DNA of 16,252 bases from an uncultured Dialister sp. (GCA_900545785.1 URAA01000021.1:1-16252), one strand, 5' to 3'. Shown: positions 7,405 to 15,724, counted from the stretch's first letter. A program made the numbers and translations. The notes: generated by a model from the letters alone, not told the origin.

Positions 7405-8496
7405 GTGAATAAAAAAATTTTATTGATCATAGCAGTAGTTATTTTACTCCTCGGTGGAGGATTTTATTATTGGAATTTAAAAAATCAGAATGCTGACAAA
7501 GATACTTATACTTTGGGTACAGTCAGTCGGGCAAAAATTGGGATGGTTATCGATGCGACAGGAACGATTGAGCCGGTAAACAGCGTTGACTTGTCTGCAA
7601 CGGCATCGGGTACATTGGAGACCGTCTATGTTAAGCAAAATGAAAAAGTAACCAAAGGTCAGGTACTCGCCAATATCGAATCAAAAGCGTTGAACTCTTC
7701 CATTAAACAAGCCCAAAATACGTTGGAAAATAAAGAATCATATTATAATCGTCTTAATGATTTATATAAACAGGGAGCCATTGCCTATCAGACAATGGAT
7801 GATGCAAGGTTGGCCTATTTAAATGCACAGGCGGAATATGACAAGGCAAAAGCAGATTTAAACGATACGATTATTACTTCGCCCATGGACGGTACGGTCA
7901 TCGGGGAGCCGATGAAAGAAGGGGAAACGGTATCGCAGGGGTTGTCAAGCCAAATGGTGATCGTTACTGTTGCTGATTTATCGTCCATGAAAATTGAATT
8001 ATTGGTAGATGAAACTGATATAGGAGAAGTGGCAATCGGCCAATCGGTATCTTTTACCGTTGACGCTTATCCGGGTAGGACTTTTCACGGTACGGTAAGC
8101 GATATTTCTAAAAAAGAGCATTCATCGTCTTCCGGCAGCACTTCCTCCTCTTCTGTTGTTTATTACACAGTTTATGTAGATATAAATAATGATGAATTGG
8201 AAGGGCTTTATCCATCTATGACCGCTCGCGCAGAAATCGGCGGCAGAGAGAATAAAAATGCATTGGTCGTCCCCGTAACGGCATTGCGTAGCGATACAAA
8301 GGGTTCTTATGTATACCTAAAGGAAGGGGAAGATTTGTCGAAAGTCTATGTGACAACAGGCATTACAACCGATAAAGAAGTAGAAATTGTTTCGGGCGTA
8401 AATGAAGGCGATGAAATTGTGGTAAGCGGAACTGTTACACAAGAAAAAAATTCTACAACAGTCAGCAAATCACAACGTAGAGGGCCGGGATTCTGA
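7405..8496 (+). CDS. MacA/HlyD-like efflux adaptor (membrane fusion protein)
   Basis: Adaptor subunit of a MacAB-type tripartite ABC exporter, which links the inner-membrane permease to the outside. The protein is 363 residues. It has one N-terminal membrane anchor (about 4-22, LLIIAVVILLLGGGF), a split lipoyl domain (IEPVNSVDLSATASGTL with a partner near TIITSPMDGTVIG), a helical hairpin between them (about 90-145) and a beta-barrel domain. A serine-rich loop (residues 240-250) sits in the barrel. The GTG at 7405 is chosen because GGAGG (7392-7396) lies eight bases upstream and translation then starts MNKK before the anchor; another in-frame GTG at 7387 is possible. Its TGA overlaps the ATPase start by one base. 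No TolC-like gene is present, so a YknX-like role without an outer-membrane partner is also possible. Substrate unknown. Confidence 0.9.
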   Translation: MNKKILLIIAVVILLLGGGFYYWNLKNQNADKDTYTLGTVSRAKIGMVIDATGTIEPVNSVDLSATASGTLETVYVKQNEKVTKGQVLANIESKALNSSIKQAQNTLENKESYYNRLNDLYKQGAIAYQTMDDARLAYLNAQAEYDKAKADLNDTIITSPMDGTVIGEPMKEGETVSQGLSSQMVIVTVADLSSMKIELLVDETDIGEVAIGQSVSFTVDAYPGRTFHGTVSDISKKEHSSSSGSTSSSSVVYYTVYVDINNDELEGLYPSMTARAEIGGRENKNALVVPVTALRSDTKGSYVYLKEGEDLSKVYVTTGITTDKEVEIVSGVNEGDEIVVSGTVTQEKNSTTVSKSQRRGPGF

Positions 8497-9209
8497 TGAT
8501 GAAAGAAAATAAGGAGAAACAAGCAGTTATCCGACTGGAACATATCGGGAAAAGCTATTATATCGGAACACAGGAAGTGCCGGTACTGACAGATATACAA
8601 TTATCAATAGATAAAGGTGAATTTATTTCCATCATGGGACCTTCCGGTGCAGGGAAATCCACTTTGATGAATATTTTGGGCTGCCTGGACAGACCGACAA
8701 AAGGGTTATATATATTGGATGGAGAAGAAGTATCTAATCTGGATGACAATCAACTGGCTTTTACGAGGAATCAAAAAATAGGATTTGTATTTCAAAGTTT
8801 TAATTTGCTTCCTCGGTTATCTGCGTTAGATAATGTTATCCTTCCGATGATTTATGGAAATGTATATAAAAGTGAAAGAAGAGAGCGGGCAGAACGGATG
8901 CTTGCTTCGGTAGGGCTTTCCGATCGTATCCATCATATGCCGGCTGAAATGTCGGGAGGTCAAAGGCAACGTGTAGCTATCGCAAGAGCTTTGATCAATA
9001 ATCCTGCCATTATCATGGCGGATGAACCTACCGGTAATTTAGACAGTAAGTCCACTAATGAAGTTATGGAAATCTTTACGAACCTTTATAAATCCGGAAA
9101 GACGGTAATTCTCGTAACTCACGAACTCAGTGTGGCAAATTTTGCAACCCGTCATGTTATTCTTTCTGATGGACATATCAGTAAAGATATAAGGGGGCCG
9201 ATTATATGA
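8496..9209 (+). CDS. MacB-type ABC transporter ATP-binding protein
   Basis: Nucleotide-binding subunit of the exporter, in the LolD/MacB/FtsE group, 237 residues and cytoplasmic. Walker A is GPSGAGKST (48-56), the signature MSGGQRQR starts at residue 152, Walker B with its catalytic Glu is MADEP (Asp176, Glu177), the D-loop is GNLD, and the H-loop His is in LVTHE. All catalytic residues are intact. The ATG at 8496 shares a base with the adaptor stop and has no strong ribosome binding site, so coupling is likely; a second ATG directly after is an alternative. The ATGA overlap at 9206 joins it to the permease. In E. coli MacB the ATPase and permease are fused; here they are separate chains, as in Bacillus YknYZ and many Bacillota. 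Confidence 0.96.
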   Translation: MMKENKEKQAVIRLEHIGKSYYIGTQEVPVLTDIQLSIDKGEFISIMGPSGAGKSTLMNILGCLDRPTKGLYILDGEEVSNLDDNQLAFTRNQKIGFVFQSFNLLPRLSALDNVILPMIYGNVYKSERRERAERMLASVGLSDRIHHMPAEMSGGQRQRVAIARALINNPAIIMADEPTGNLDSKSTNEVMEIFTNLYKSGKTVILVTHELSVANFATRHVILSDGHISKDIRGPII

Positions 9210-10420
9210 GTAATATATATTTTGAAAGCATGCTTATGGCTTTTGATTCTATCATAAGTAATAAAATGCGTTCTCTTTTAACAATGCTCGGTATTATCAT
9301 CGGTGTTGCCGCGGTTATTGCGCTTATGTCTTTGGGCTACGGTGTTCGGGCAGATATTGAAAACAATATTTCCAGTTTAGGCTCCAATCAAATTACGATT
9401 ATTCCCGGAACATCAAGAAAGCCGGGCGTTCGTCCGGCGGCAGGTTCGATGCAAAGTTTGACGTATAAAGATTATTTGGCAATAAAAAATTTGCCGAATA
9501 TAACTTATGCCGCACCCTTGGTAAGTAACAGTTATGTTGTGGTCAATGGGAATAAAAACTGGACAACTACAGTCTATGGCGTTACTTCTGAATATTCCGA
9601 GATCTCCGACTTAAATGTAGTGGAAGGTCGTTTTTGGAGTGAACAAGAATTTACCGGCCGTGAACGTGTGTGTGTAATAGGTAAAACGGTGGCGACCGGA
9701 CTTTTCGGAGATGAATCTCCGGTAGGGCAAAAAGTAAGAATTAACGGAAATCCTTTTACTGTCATTGGTGTTTTGCAAGAAAAAGGATATTCTTTCATAG
9801 ATCAGGACGACAGAATATTATGTCCCTTTACGACCGTTCAAGAACGTGTAATGGGAATTACCTATGTAAATCGTATCGTTTTAACTTCCGACAATAGCGA
9901 TGTGCTGCCTCAGATTGAAGCGGATGTGACAAACTTGCTTCGCACGCGGCATCGTATTGCCAGCGGTAAAGAAGATGATTTTAATATCCAAAATTCGCAA
10001 GATTTGTTGGAGACCATGGAATCGACGACGCAAACACTCACCATATTTCTGGGAAGTATAGCGGCTATTTCTCTTTTGGTCGGCGGAATCGGAATTATGA
10101 ATATTATGCTTGTTTCCGTCACGGAGCGAACAAAGGAAATCGGTATCAGAAAAGCAATCGGAGCCACTTATCACATGATTATCATCCAGTTTTTGATTGA
10201 GTCTATCACAGTAAGTATTGCCGGCGGATTAATAGGGATTTTTGCAGGAGTATCCATTGCATTGATCATTCCTCATGTGGTCACTATGTCTACCGTCATA
10301 TCGCCTTTGCCGATTATCGGTTCATTTTTGTTTTCCGTGCTCATAGGTCTTGTTTTCGGCCTGTATCCGGCACAGAAAGCGGCCCGGCTGAATCCGATAG
10401 ATGCATTGCATTACGAATAA
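9206..10420 (+). CDS. MacB-like ABC transporter permease (FtsX domain)
   Basis: Permease of the MacAB-like exporter, 404 residues. The topology is that of the type VII/MacB fold: one N-terminal membrane helix (about 24-43), a large extracytoplasmic MacB_PCD domain (about 45-275), and three C-terminal helices (about 279-305, 326-356 and 368-388) with the FtsX signature. VTERTKEIGIRKAIGA after helix 2 is the cytoplasmic coupling region, and the ending LNPIDALHYE is typical. MacB-type proteins transmit ATP hydrolysis mechanically to the adaptor and do not carry substrate through the membrane helices; exported substrates in the family include macrolides, peptides and lipoproteins. Nothing here identifies the substrate. 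No clear terminator follows, only a small ACGAT/ATCGT hairpin at 10421-10433. Confidence 0.95.
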   Translation: MSNIYFESMLMAFDSIISNKMRSLLTMLGIIIGVAAVIALMSLGYGVRADIENNISSLGSNQITIIPGTSRKPGVRPAAGSMQSLTYKDYLAIKNLPNITYAAPLVSNSYVVVNGNKNWTTTVYGVTSEYSEISDLNVVEGRFWSEQEFTGRERVCVIGKTVATGLFGDESPVGQKVRINGNPFTVIGVLQEKGYSFIDQDDRILCPFTTVQERVMGITYVNRIVLTSDNSDVLPQIEADVTNLLRTRHRIASGKEDDFNIQNSQDLLETMESTTQTLTIFLGSIAAISLLVGGIGIMNIMLVSVTERTKEIGIRKAIGATYHMIIIQFLIESITVSIAGGLIGIFAGVSIALIIPHVVTMSTVISPLPIIGSFLFSVLIGLVFGLYPAQKAARLNPIDALHYE

Positions 10421-10445
10421 ACGATTTTATCGTCGGCATATTTGA

Positions 10446-10475
10446 TTCTCATTTTAATTTATATTCTGATATAAT
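10446..10475 (+). promoter_or_regulatory. Promoter for the acyl-CoA dehydrogenase gene (extended -10)
   Basis: A perfect -10 TATAAT (10470-10475) preceded by TGA (TGATATAAT from 10467). The -35 region is weak; TTCTCA (10446-10451) with an 18-nt spacer is the best fit. An imperfect inverted pair ATTCTC and GAGAAT flanks the -10 and could be an operator. Transcription would start near 10482. Confidence 0.65.
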
Positions 10476-10521
10476 ATAAAGAATTTGAGAGAATAATATC
10501 ATAGTTCAGATGGAGGAAAAT

Positions 10522-11658
10522 ATGGATTTTTCGATTACCCCGAAGCAACAAGAATTAATTGATCTGGCAAAAACAATTGCAGAAAAAGAAATTGCCCCCC
10601 GGGCACTGCGCATTGATAAAAGCGGGGTCATGGATGAAGAACTGCTTGAAATATTAAAATCTTCCGGAATGACTCAGTTATCTGTCCCTAAAGAATACGG
10701 GGGAGCCGGATTGGATTTGCTTACGGTTGCTTTGATTGCGGAAGAACTGGCAAAGGGGTGCGCCGGAGTGGCAACACTTTGCGCGGCTAATTCATTGGCT
10801 TCTTATCCCATTCTTTTTGCAGGAAATGAAGAACAAAAAAAGGAATTCTTTGATTGCCTCAATGAAGGAGGAATGGCTTGTTTTGCACTGACGGAACCGG
10901 GCGCGGGCTCCGATGCAGGTGCTGTATCCTGCAGGGCTGAAAAAGTAGATGGAGGATATATTTTAAACGGCTCCAAATGTTTTATAACAAATGCACCGAT
11001 TGCAGATAAAATTACTTTGTTTGCCAACACAAGAGAAGGCGGAGGTATCCGTGGCCTGACTGTATTCATGGTCGATGCAAAAACACCGGGTATTTCTATC
11101 GGCAAAGAAGAAGATAAAATGGGAATCCGTGCGTCAGCTACGGCAGAGATCATATTTGAAGATTGCTTTATTCCCGAGTCAAGCAGAATAGGAAAAGAAG
11201 GAAGAGGATTTCTTATAGCAATGCAAACCCTTCAAATATCGCGACCGGTAGTAGCCTCTATTTCTCTGGGAATTGCCCGAGCTGCCGTTGAAGCTGCCGT
11301 TAAGTATTCTCATCAAAGAAAACAATTCGGTGCAAAAATTGCCTCTTTCCAAATGGTGCAGCAAATGGTGGCAGACATGGTAATGAAAACGGAAGCGGCA
11401 AGTGCATTGACCTATAAAGCATGTGTAATGCAAATGAATAAAGATAAAAAATCCGCCATGTTTTCCGCGATGTCCAAATGTTATGCATCCGATACAGCCA
11501 TGGAAGTTGCAACAACGGCAGTTCAAGTCATGGGCGGTAACGGATACTCCAGAGACAATCCCGTTGAAAAATATATGCGTGATGCAAAAATTATGCAAAT
11601 TTATGAAGGGACGAATCAGATACAGCGATTAGTTATTGCAAATGAAGCGATATTTTAA
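10522..11658 (+). CDS. Acyl-CoA dehydrogenase (short-chain/butyryl-CoA type)
   Basis: FAD-dependent flavoprotein of 378 residues that oxidises or, in anaerobes, forms short-chain acyl-CoA at the alpha-beta bond. Family signature 1 is CFALTEPGAGSD (120-131), and the catalytic base is Glu362 in YEGTNQIQR, the position used by butyryl-CoA dehydrogenases, not the shifted glutamate of isovaleryl or long-chain enzymes. ITNAPIADKITLFA and QVMGGNGYSRDNPVEKYMRDAKI are the flavin and dimer contact regions. The ATG at 10522 is chosen because GGAGG (10512-10516) lies five bases upstream; the ATG at 10510 overlaps that site. It stands alone, with no etfA/etfB or crotonase genes beside it, so electron partner and substrate chain length are not fixed by context. 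A butyrate-forming or fatty-acid-salvage role are both possible. Confidence 0.93.
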   Translation: MDFSITPKQQELIDLAKTIAEKEIAPRALRIDKSGVMDEELLEILKSSGMTQLSVPKEYGGAGLDLLTVALIAEELAKGCAGVATLCAANSLASYPILFAGNEEQKKEFFDCLNEGGMACFALTEPGAGSDAGAVSCRAEKVDGGYILNGSKCFITNAPIADKITLFANTREGGGIRGLTVFMVDAKTPGISIGKEEDKMGIRASATAEIIFEDCFIPESSRIGKEGRGFLIAMQTLQISRPVVASISLGIARAAVEAAVKYSHQRKQFGAKIASFQMVQQMVADMVMKTEAASALTYKACVMQMNKDKKSAMFSAMSKCYASDTAMEVATTAVQVMGGNGYSRDNPVEKYMRDAKIMQIYEGTNQIQRLVIANEAIF

Positions 11659-11719
11659 GAATAAGTGCAATAAATTTCAGTTTTGCCGATGACACTGATT
11701 TTGCAAAATATGATATATC

Positions 11720-11747
11720 TTGACAACAATATCTTCAATGTTACAAT
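11720..11747 (+). promoter_or_regulatory. Promoter for the pheST leader
   Basis: A perfect -35 TTGACA (11720-11725), a 16-nt spacer and a -10 TACAAT (11742-11747). The predicted start near 11754 leaves room for a complete T-box leader of about 220 nt. This is the only consensus -35 in the window, fitting a gene controlled mainly after initiation. Confidence 0.75.
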
Positions 11748-11759
11748 AAGGACATATTA

Positions 11760-11972
11760 TCTGTATAAAAGAGCAAGGATAAAGAGAAGATTTTTTGATT
11801 CTGTTCAGAGAGCCGATGATGGTGGGACACCGGCAAGATAGAAAAATCGATTCACTTTGGAGCATTCTGCTGAACCGAGTAGGCAGAACGTAAAGCTGCG
11901 TTAAAGCAATCAAGCAATAAATCAGGGTGGTACCGCGAAAAAACTTCGCCCCTTTTGGGGAGAAGTTTTTTT
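11760..11972 (+). ncRNA. T-box riboswitch (tRNA-Phe sensing leader of pheST)
   Basis: The leader binds uncharged tRNA and then reads through a terminator. The conserved T-box AGGGTGGTACCGCG is at 11924-11937. Stem I elements are visible: AGAGAGCC followed by GGTGGGACACCGGCA in the apical part, and then the specifier region GATTCACTTTGGAGC. The specifier codon is TTC (11851-11853, Phe) followed by the conserved purine A. The acceptor-pairing bases are UGGU (11928-11931), complementary to an ACCA tRNA 3' end, so discriminator A73 as in tRNA-Phe. Antiterminator pairing of AGGG (11924-11927) with CCCT (11950-11953) competes with the terminator stem CCCC/GGGG. Codon and downstream gene agree. The 363-nt gap 11659-12021 contains only this leader, its promoter, the terminator and the pheS ribosome binding site. 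Confidence 0.95.
11938..11972 (+). terminator. Regulated terminator of the pheST T-box
   Basis: AAAAAACTTC (11938-11947) plus CCCC (11949-11952) pairs with GGGG (11957-11960) plus GAAGTTTTTT (11962-11971) across a TTTT loop, with a single G-A mismatch at 11948/11961, and runs into T residues. It is mutually exclusive with the T-box antiterminator, so it stops transcription when tRNA-Phe is charged. Confidence 0.92.
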
Positions 11973-12021
11973 ATATGTCAATGATTCCTGATAAAACGGC
12001 ATATGAACAAGGAGGAAGAAA

Positions 12022-13074
12022 ATGGATGATGCAGGAGATTTAATAAGTAAGGTCGACGACATGAAAAAAGAGTTAAATGAATTAAGAGAAGCAGCAACTA
12101 ACCGCATAGCACTCTGTGCGGATGAAAAAGAATTACAAGACACAAAAGTTGCATTTTTAGGTAAAAAAGGTAAACTGACTGCCATTCTGCGCAGCATGAA
12201 AGATCTATCCGGTGAAGAAAGACCTGTCATGGGCGCATTGGCAAATAAAGTGCGAGAAGAAATAGAAATACAAATTTCAGGGAAATTGGAAGAATTAAAA
12301 ACAAAGCGATTAGAAGCCCAGATAAAAAATGAAATGACAGATATTACTCTTCCGTCAAGAAGACGTAAGATCGGGCATATACATCCTTTAAATAAAGCTC
12401 TTCAGGAGGTCGTTAAATCTTTTGTACGCATGGGATACTCCGTCGAAGAGGGGCCTGAAATTGAAGAGGATTTCTATAACTTTGAATGTTTAAATTTACC
12501 AAAGGACCATCCTGCCCGTGATATGCAAGATTCATTTTATATTACCCCGGAAATATTGCTTCGTACACATACTTCACCGGTACAGGTCAGGACTTTGCGC
12601 AAACATGAACCGAATTCTCCCATTCGTATGATCGCTCCGGGAAAGGTGTTCCGCTGGGATAATGATGCTACCCATTCGCCGGTTTTTCATCAAGTGGAAG
12701 GACTTGTTATAGATAAAGGAATAAAGTTTTCCGATCTGAAAGGGACGCTTGCTCTGTTCTTAAAGGATTTATTCGGATCTGATACGAAAATCCGTTTTCG
12801 TGCCAGCTATTTCCCATTTACCGAACCGTCGGCAGAAGTGGATATTTCTTTCTCCTCAAGAGCGCATTCAGAAAGTGCGGATCCTGACTGGCTTGAAATT
12901 CTCGGCTGCGGTATGGTCCATAATATGGTGCTTAAACTTAACGGTTATGATCCGGAACAAGTGAGCGGATTCGCATTCGGTATGGGTATCGAAAGAATAG
13001 CGATGTTGCTTTATGGAATTGATGATCTCAGAAATTTTTACGAAAATGATGTCAGATTTTTGGAACAATTTTAA
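12022..13074 (+). CDS. pheS: Phenylalanyl-tRNA synthetase alpha subunit
   Basis: Catalytic alpha subunit of the (alpha-beta)2 class II enzyme that charges tRNA-Phe. The protein is 350 residues. The N-terminal coiled coil (about 1-90) that reaches the tRNA is followed by the class II core. Motif 2 is GKVFRWDNDATHSPVFHQ starting at Gly207, and motif 3 is SGFAFGMGIER (315-325). Ala318 matches the E. coli Ala294 position that sets the size of the phenylalanine pocket. RTHTSPVQ before motif 2 is also conserved. The start has a full AAGGAGG (12009-12015) six bases upstream. It is 18 nt upstream of pheT, and both lie behind the T-box, so subunit supply responds to tRNA-Phe charging. Confidence 0.98.
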   Translation: MDDAGDLISKVDDMKKELNELREAATNRIALCADEKELQDTKVAFLGKKGKLTAILRSMKDLSGEERPVMGALANKVREEIEIQISGKLEELKTKRLEAQIKNEMTDITLPSRRRKIGHIHPLNKALQEVVKSFVRMGYSVEEGPEIEEDFYNFECLNLPKDHPARDMQDSFYITPEILLRTHTSPVQVRTLRKHEPNSPIRMIAPGKVFRWDNDATHSPVFHQVEGLVIDKGIKFSDLKGTLALFLKDLFGSDTKIRFRASYFPFTEPSAEVDISFSSRAHSESADPDWLEILGCGMVHNMVLKLNGYDPEQVSGFAFGMGIERIAMLLYGIDDLRNFYENDVRFLEQF

Positions 13075-13092
13075 GAGGAGGGGGTGCATGCT

Positions 13093-15564
13093 ATGAATGT
13101 GTCTTTGAAATGGTTAGGAACACTTGTAGATATAAAAGGGCTTGATCCTGAGGAAATGGCGGAAGTTTTAACGGTGGACGGAATACCGGTGGAACATATT
13201 ATCTATCTGGGAAAAGGAATAAGCGGAGTAATCACCGGAAAAATATTAAAAGTTGATAAACATCCGAATGCAAATAAATTGGTCGTTTGCCGGCTTGATA
13301 TAGGTAAGAATGAGTCTGTACAAATTGTTACCGGCGCCAAAAATGTGGCGGAAGGACAAATTGTTCCCGTAGCTTTAGCAGGTGCCCATGTTCCTGCAAA
13401 ACATGATGAGAATGCTCCGGGAGGAATTTCCATAAGAGATTTCAAGATTGAAGCGGGCAAGTTACGAGGTGTAGAATCGGAAGGCATGATGTGTTCCTGT
13501 GCGGAATTGGGGCTTGATGATAACTTATTCCCCGGGACAGATAAAAATGGAATCATGATTCTTCCGGAAGGTACCGAAGTAGGTATTGATTTTTGTACAC
13601 TTTACGATTTAAACGATGTCGTTTATGAAATGGAATTAACTGCAAACAGAGCAGATTGTTTCAGCATGCTCGGCATGGCCTATGAAGTATCGGGTATTTT
13701 CAAAAGAAAAATGACACTGCCCGAAGTCCGAGTGACGGAAACAGGTGCCTCCGTTGAAGGAAGAGCAGCGGTCCATATAGAAGACAGCAAGTATTGCCGT
13801 CGTTTTTGTGGAAGACTTTTAGAAAATGTTAAAATAAAACGTTCTCCGGAGTGGATTGAAAACCGTTTAAGAAGTAACGGAATACGTCCTGTCAATAATA
13901 TAGTAGACGCGGCAAATTATGTTATGTTGGAAATCGGACAGCCTTTGCACACCTATGATTATGATAAGGTAGAGGGGCATTCGCTTACTTGTCGTTTTGC
14001 TGAAAAAGATGAAAAAATTGTAACGTTGGATGATAAAGAAAGAACACTCAATACGGCGGATTTGGTTATTTCCGATGGAGCAGGAAGAAGCATCTGCGTG
14101 GCGGGTGTCATGGGCGGTCTCGATACGGAAGTGACCGTGAACACTAAGAATGTCCTGATAGAGGCGGCAGTTTTTGACAGTGCTTCCGTCAGAAGAACTT
14201 CCCGAAGACTGGGATTGCGTTCCGAAGCATCGGGGCGATATGAAAAAGGAATTAATCCGGCAAGAACCGAACTTGCCATTAACAGAATTTGTCAATTATT
14301 GACAGAACAAGGTGCTTGTACCGTCGCACCGGGCATTCTTGATGAATATCCGGTAAAAGCAGTACCGCAGATAATTAAAACTACGGTAAAAGCCATTAAT
14401 GAATATATCGGCATTAATATGTCCAAAGAAGATATGATTGATATTTTGACAAGACTTCATTTCTTGGTGGAAGAAAAGGAAGGAAATATAACGGTAACAG
14501 TTCCGGACTTTCGGTTGGATCTTAGCGGAATGCCCGATTTGGCTGAGGAGGTGGCGAGAGTATACGGATATTCCGACATACCGCTCACAACACCATGGAG
14601 TTCTATTACAAAAGGGTCTAAAGGCAACGAGCAAGAAGTATTGTTTACGATCAATAATAAATTAATCGAAAACGGATTATCCCAAGTCATCAATTATAGT
14701 TTCATGGATAAAAAAGATCTGAAAAAACTTAATTTTCCGGAAGAGAATGAAGTTTATCAAGCAATTCCGATCATCAATCCTATTTCGGATGAATATCCCG
14801 ATATGCGTACTTCGCTGTTGCCCGGACTATTCCATACATTGCAGTATAACCTTTCGCAAAAAAATGAACAGGTGGCTATTTTTGAGCACGGTCATGTTTT
14901 TGAACCTGAGAAACTACCGTTGCAGGAATTACCGAAAGAATATACCATGGTGGCAGGATTGCTTTGCGGAATACCTGCCGAAAAAGGATATCCGAATGAA
15001 CAAAAAGGATATGATTTCTTTGATATAAAAGCAATTGCTGAAGATATTTTATCATCTGTCGGAATCGTTGATTATCAAATAAAAAGGAGCAAATACCCTG
15101 TATTTCATCCGGAGATATCGGCAGAGTTTGTTAAAAATGATGTAACACTTATAAAGTTCGGGGAAATTCATCCGAAAGTTATCGATCAATGGGGCATCAA
15201 AAAGAAAGTGTACGGATTTGTTCTGTCGCTCCCCGATATAATGCAATTTACCGTAAATGTAATCGATTATCAAAAGATCCCGAAATTCCCTGCAGTGGAG
15301 AGAGATCTTGCACTACTTATCCCCATAGAATTTTCAAATGAAGAAATAGAAAACATCATTCACAAGGCAGGAGGACCGCAATTAGAGAAAGTCTATCTTT
15401 TTGATTTGTATCAGGGAAAACAAATTCCCGACGGATTTAAATCAATGGCCTATAATTTGAATTTCAGAGCAGACGACAGAACATTAACTGACGGTGAGGT
15501 AGACTCATGGATTAAAAGCATAATTACTGCTCTTGAAGAAAAAAATGTCTCACTCCGAGTATAA
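13093..15564 (+). CDS. pheT: Phenylalanyl-tRNA synthetase beta subunit
   Basis: Beta subunit that binds tRNA and edits mischarged Tyr-tRNA-Phe; 823 residues, close to the usual 790-820. Domains in order: B1 start, EMAP/OB-fold tRNA-binding domain (about 44-160, SGVITGKILKVDKHPNANKL), B3/B4 editing domain (about 215-385), B5 DNA-binding-like domain (about 420-490, ending DLAEEVARVYGY), class II-like core, and the C-terminal ferredoxin-fold anticodon-binding domain (about 728-823, KIPKFPAVERDLALL). The ATG at 13093 is preferred because it gives the standard MNVSLKWL start and sits at normal distance from the GGAGGGGG run (13077-13084). A GTG at 13084 is too close to it. A terminator follows. 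Confidence 0.98.
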   Translation: MNVSLKWLGTLVDIKGLDPEEMAEVLTVDGIPVEHIIYLGKGISGVITGKILKVDKHPNANKLVVCRLDIGKNESVQIVTGAKNVAEGQIVPVALAGAHVPAKHDENAPGGISIRDFKIEAGKLRGVESEGMMCSCAELGLDDNLFPGTDKNGIMILPEGTEVGIDFCTLYDLNDVVYEMELTANRADCFSMLGMAYEVSGIFKRKMTLPEVRVTETGASVEGRAAVHIEDSKYCRRFCGRLLENVKIKRSPEWIENRLRSNGIRPVNNIVDAANYVMLEIGQPLHTYDYDKVEGHSLTCRFAEKDEKIVTLDDKERTLNTADLVISDGAGRSICVAGVMGGLDTEVTVNTKNVLIEAAVFDSASVRRTSRRLGLRSEASGRYEKGINPARTELAINRICQLLTEQGACTVAPGILDEYPVKAVPQIIKTTVKAINEYIGINMSKEDMIDILTRLHFLVEEKEGNITVTVPDFRLDLSGMPDLAEEVARVYGYSDIPLTTPWSSITKGSKGNEQEVLFTINNKLIENGLSQVINYSFMDKKDLKKLNFPEENEVYQAIPIINPISDEYPDMRTSLLPGLFHTLQYNLSQKNEQVAIFEHGHVFEPEKLPLQELPKEYTMVAGLLCGIPAEKGYPNEQKGYDFFDIKAIAEDILSSVGIVDYQIKRSKYPVFHPEISAEFVKNDVTLIKFGEIHPKVIDQWGIKKKVYGFVLSLPDIMQFTVNVIDYQKIPKFPAVERDLALLIPIEFSNEEIENIIHKAGGPQLEKVYLFDLYQGKQIPDGFKSMAYNLNFRADDRTLTDGEVDSWIKSIITALEEKNVSLRV

Positions 15565-15575
15565 TTGAATAAAAT

Positions 15576-15618
15576 AAGAGACCGTATCCGTTGTTTTTAC
15601 AGGAATGCGGTCTCTTTT
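15576..15618 (+). terminator. Rho-independent terminator after pheT
   Basis: A 12-bp stem, AAGAGACCGTAT (15576-15587) with ATGCGGTCTCTT (15605-15616) including one G-U pair, with a 17-nt loop and a short T tract. The upstream A tract gives weak symmetry for the other strand. Confidence 0.88.
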
Positions 15619-15661
15619 ATATTTGATTCGGTTTTCGTTTTTTTATTACTGAATACGGATG

Positions 15662-15691
15662 TCTACAAAAATTGTAAACATTTGATATAAT
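15662..15691 (+). promoter_or_regulatory. Promoter for the SpeD-like gene (extended -10)
   Basis: A perfect -10 TATAAT (15686-15691) with TGA just upstream (TGATATAAT from 15683), identical to the element before the acyl-CoA dehydrogenase. The -35 TCTACA (15662-15667, 18-nt spacer) is partial. Transcription would start near 15698, which excludes the ATG at 15695 as a start and supports the ATG at 15725. Confidence 0.68.
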
Positions 15692-15724
15692 AAGATGAGT
15701 CTTTTTAGGTCAGAGGAGTATGAT

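Noticed and set aside
10421..10433. Small hairpin ACGAT-TTT-ATCGT right after the MacB-like permease.
   Set aside because: Five base pairs and no T-run, so not a convincing intrinsic terminator.
11672..11708. Possible terminator after the acyl-CoA dehydrogenase: TCAGT/ACTGA stem, and palindrome TTTTGCAAAA.
   Set aside because: The stem is only 5 bp with a long loop and no GC core; too weak to call as a terminator.
11922..12230. A - strand open frame of 102 codons spanning the T-box terminator and the start of pheS.
   Set aside because: It crosses a structured riboswitch and the conserved pheS N-terminus; the translation shows no domain.
13867..14295. Overlapping - strand open frames of 142 and 106 codons inside pheT.
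   Set aside because: They are antisense shadows of the pheT editing domain, with no ribosome binding site or family match that I can see.
15695..15724. Longer N-terminus for the SpeD-like protein from the ATG at 15695.
   Set aside because: That ATG lies 3 bases past the -10 box, upstream of the predicted transcription start, and has no ribosome binding site.
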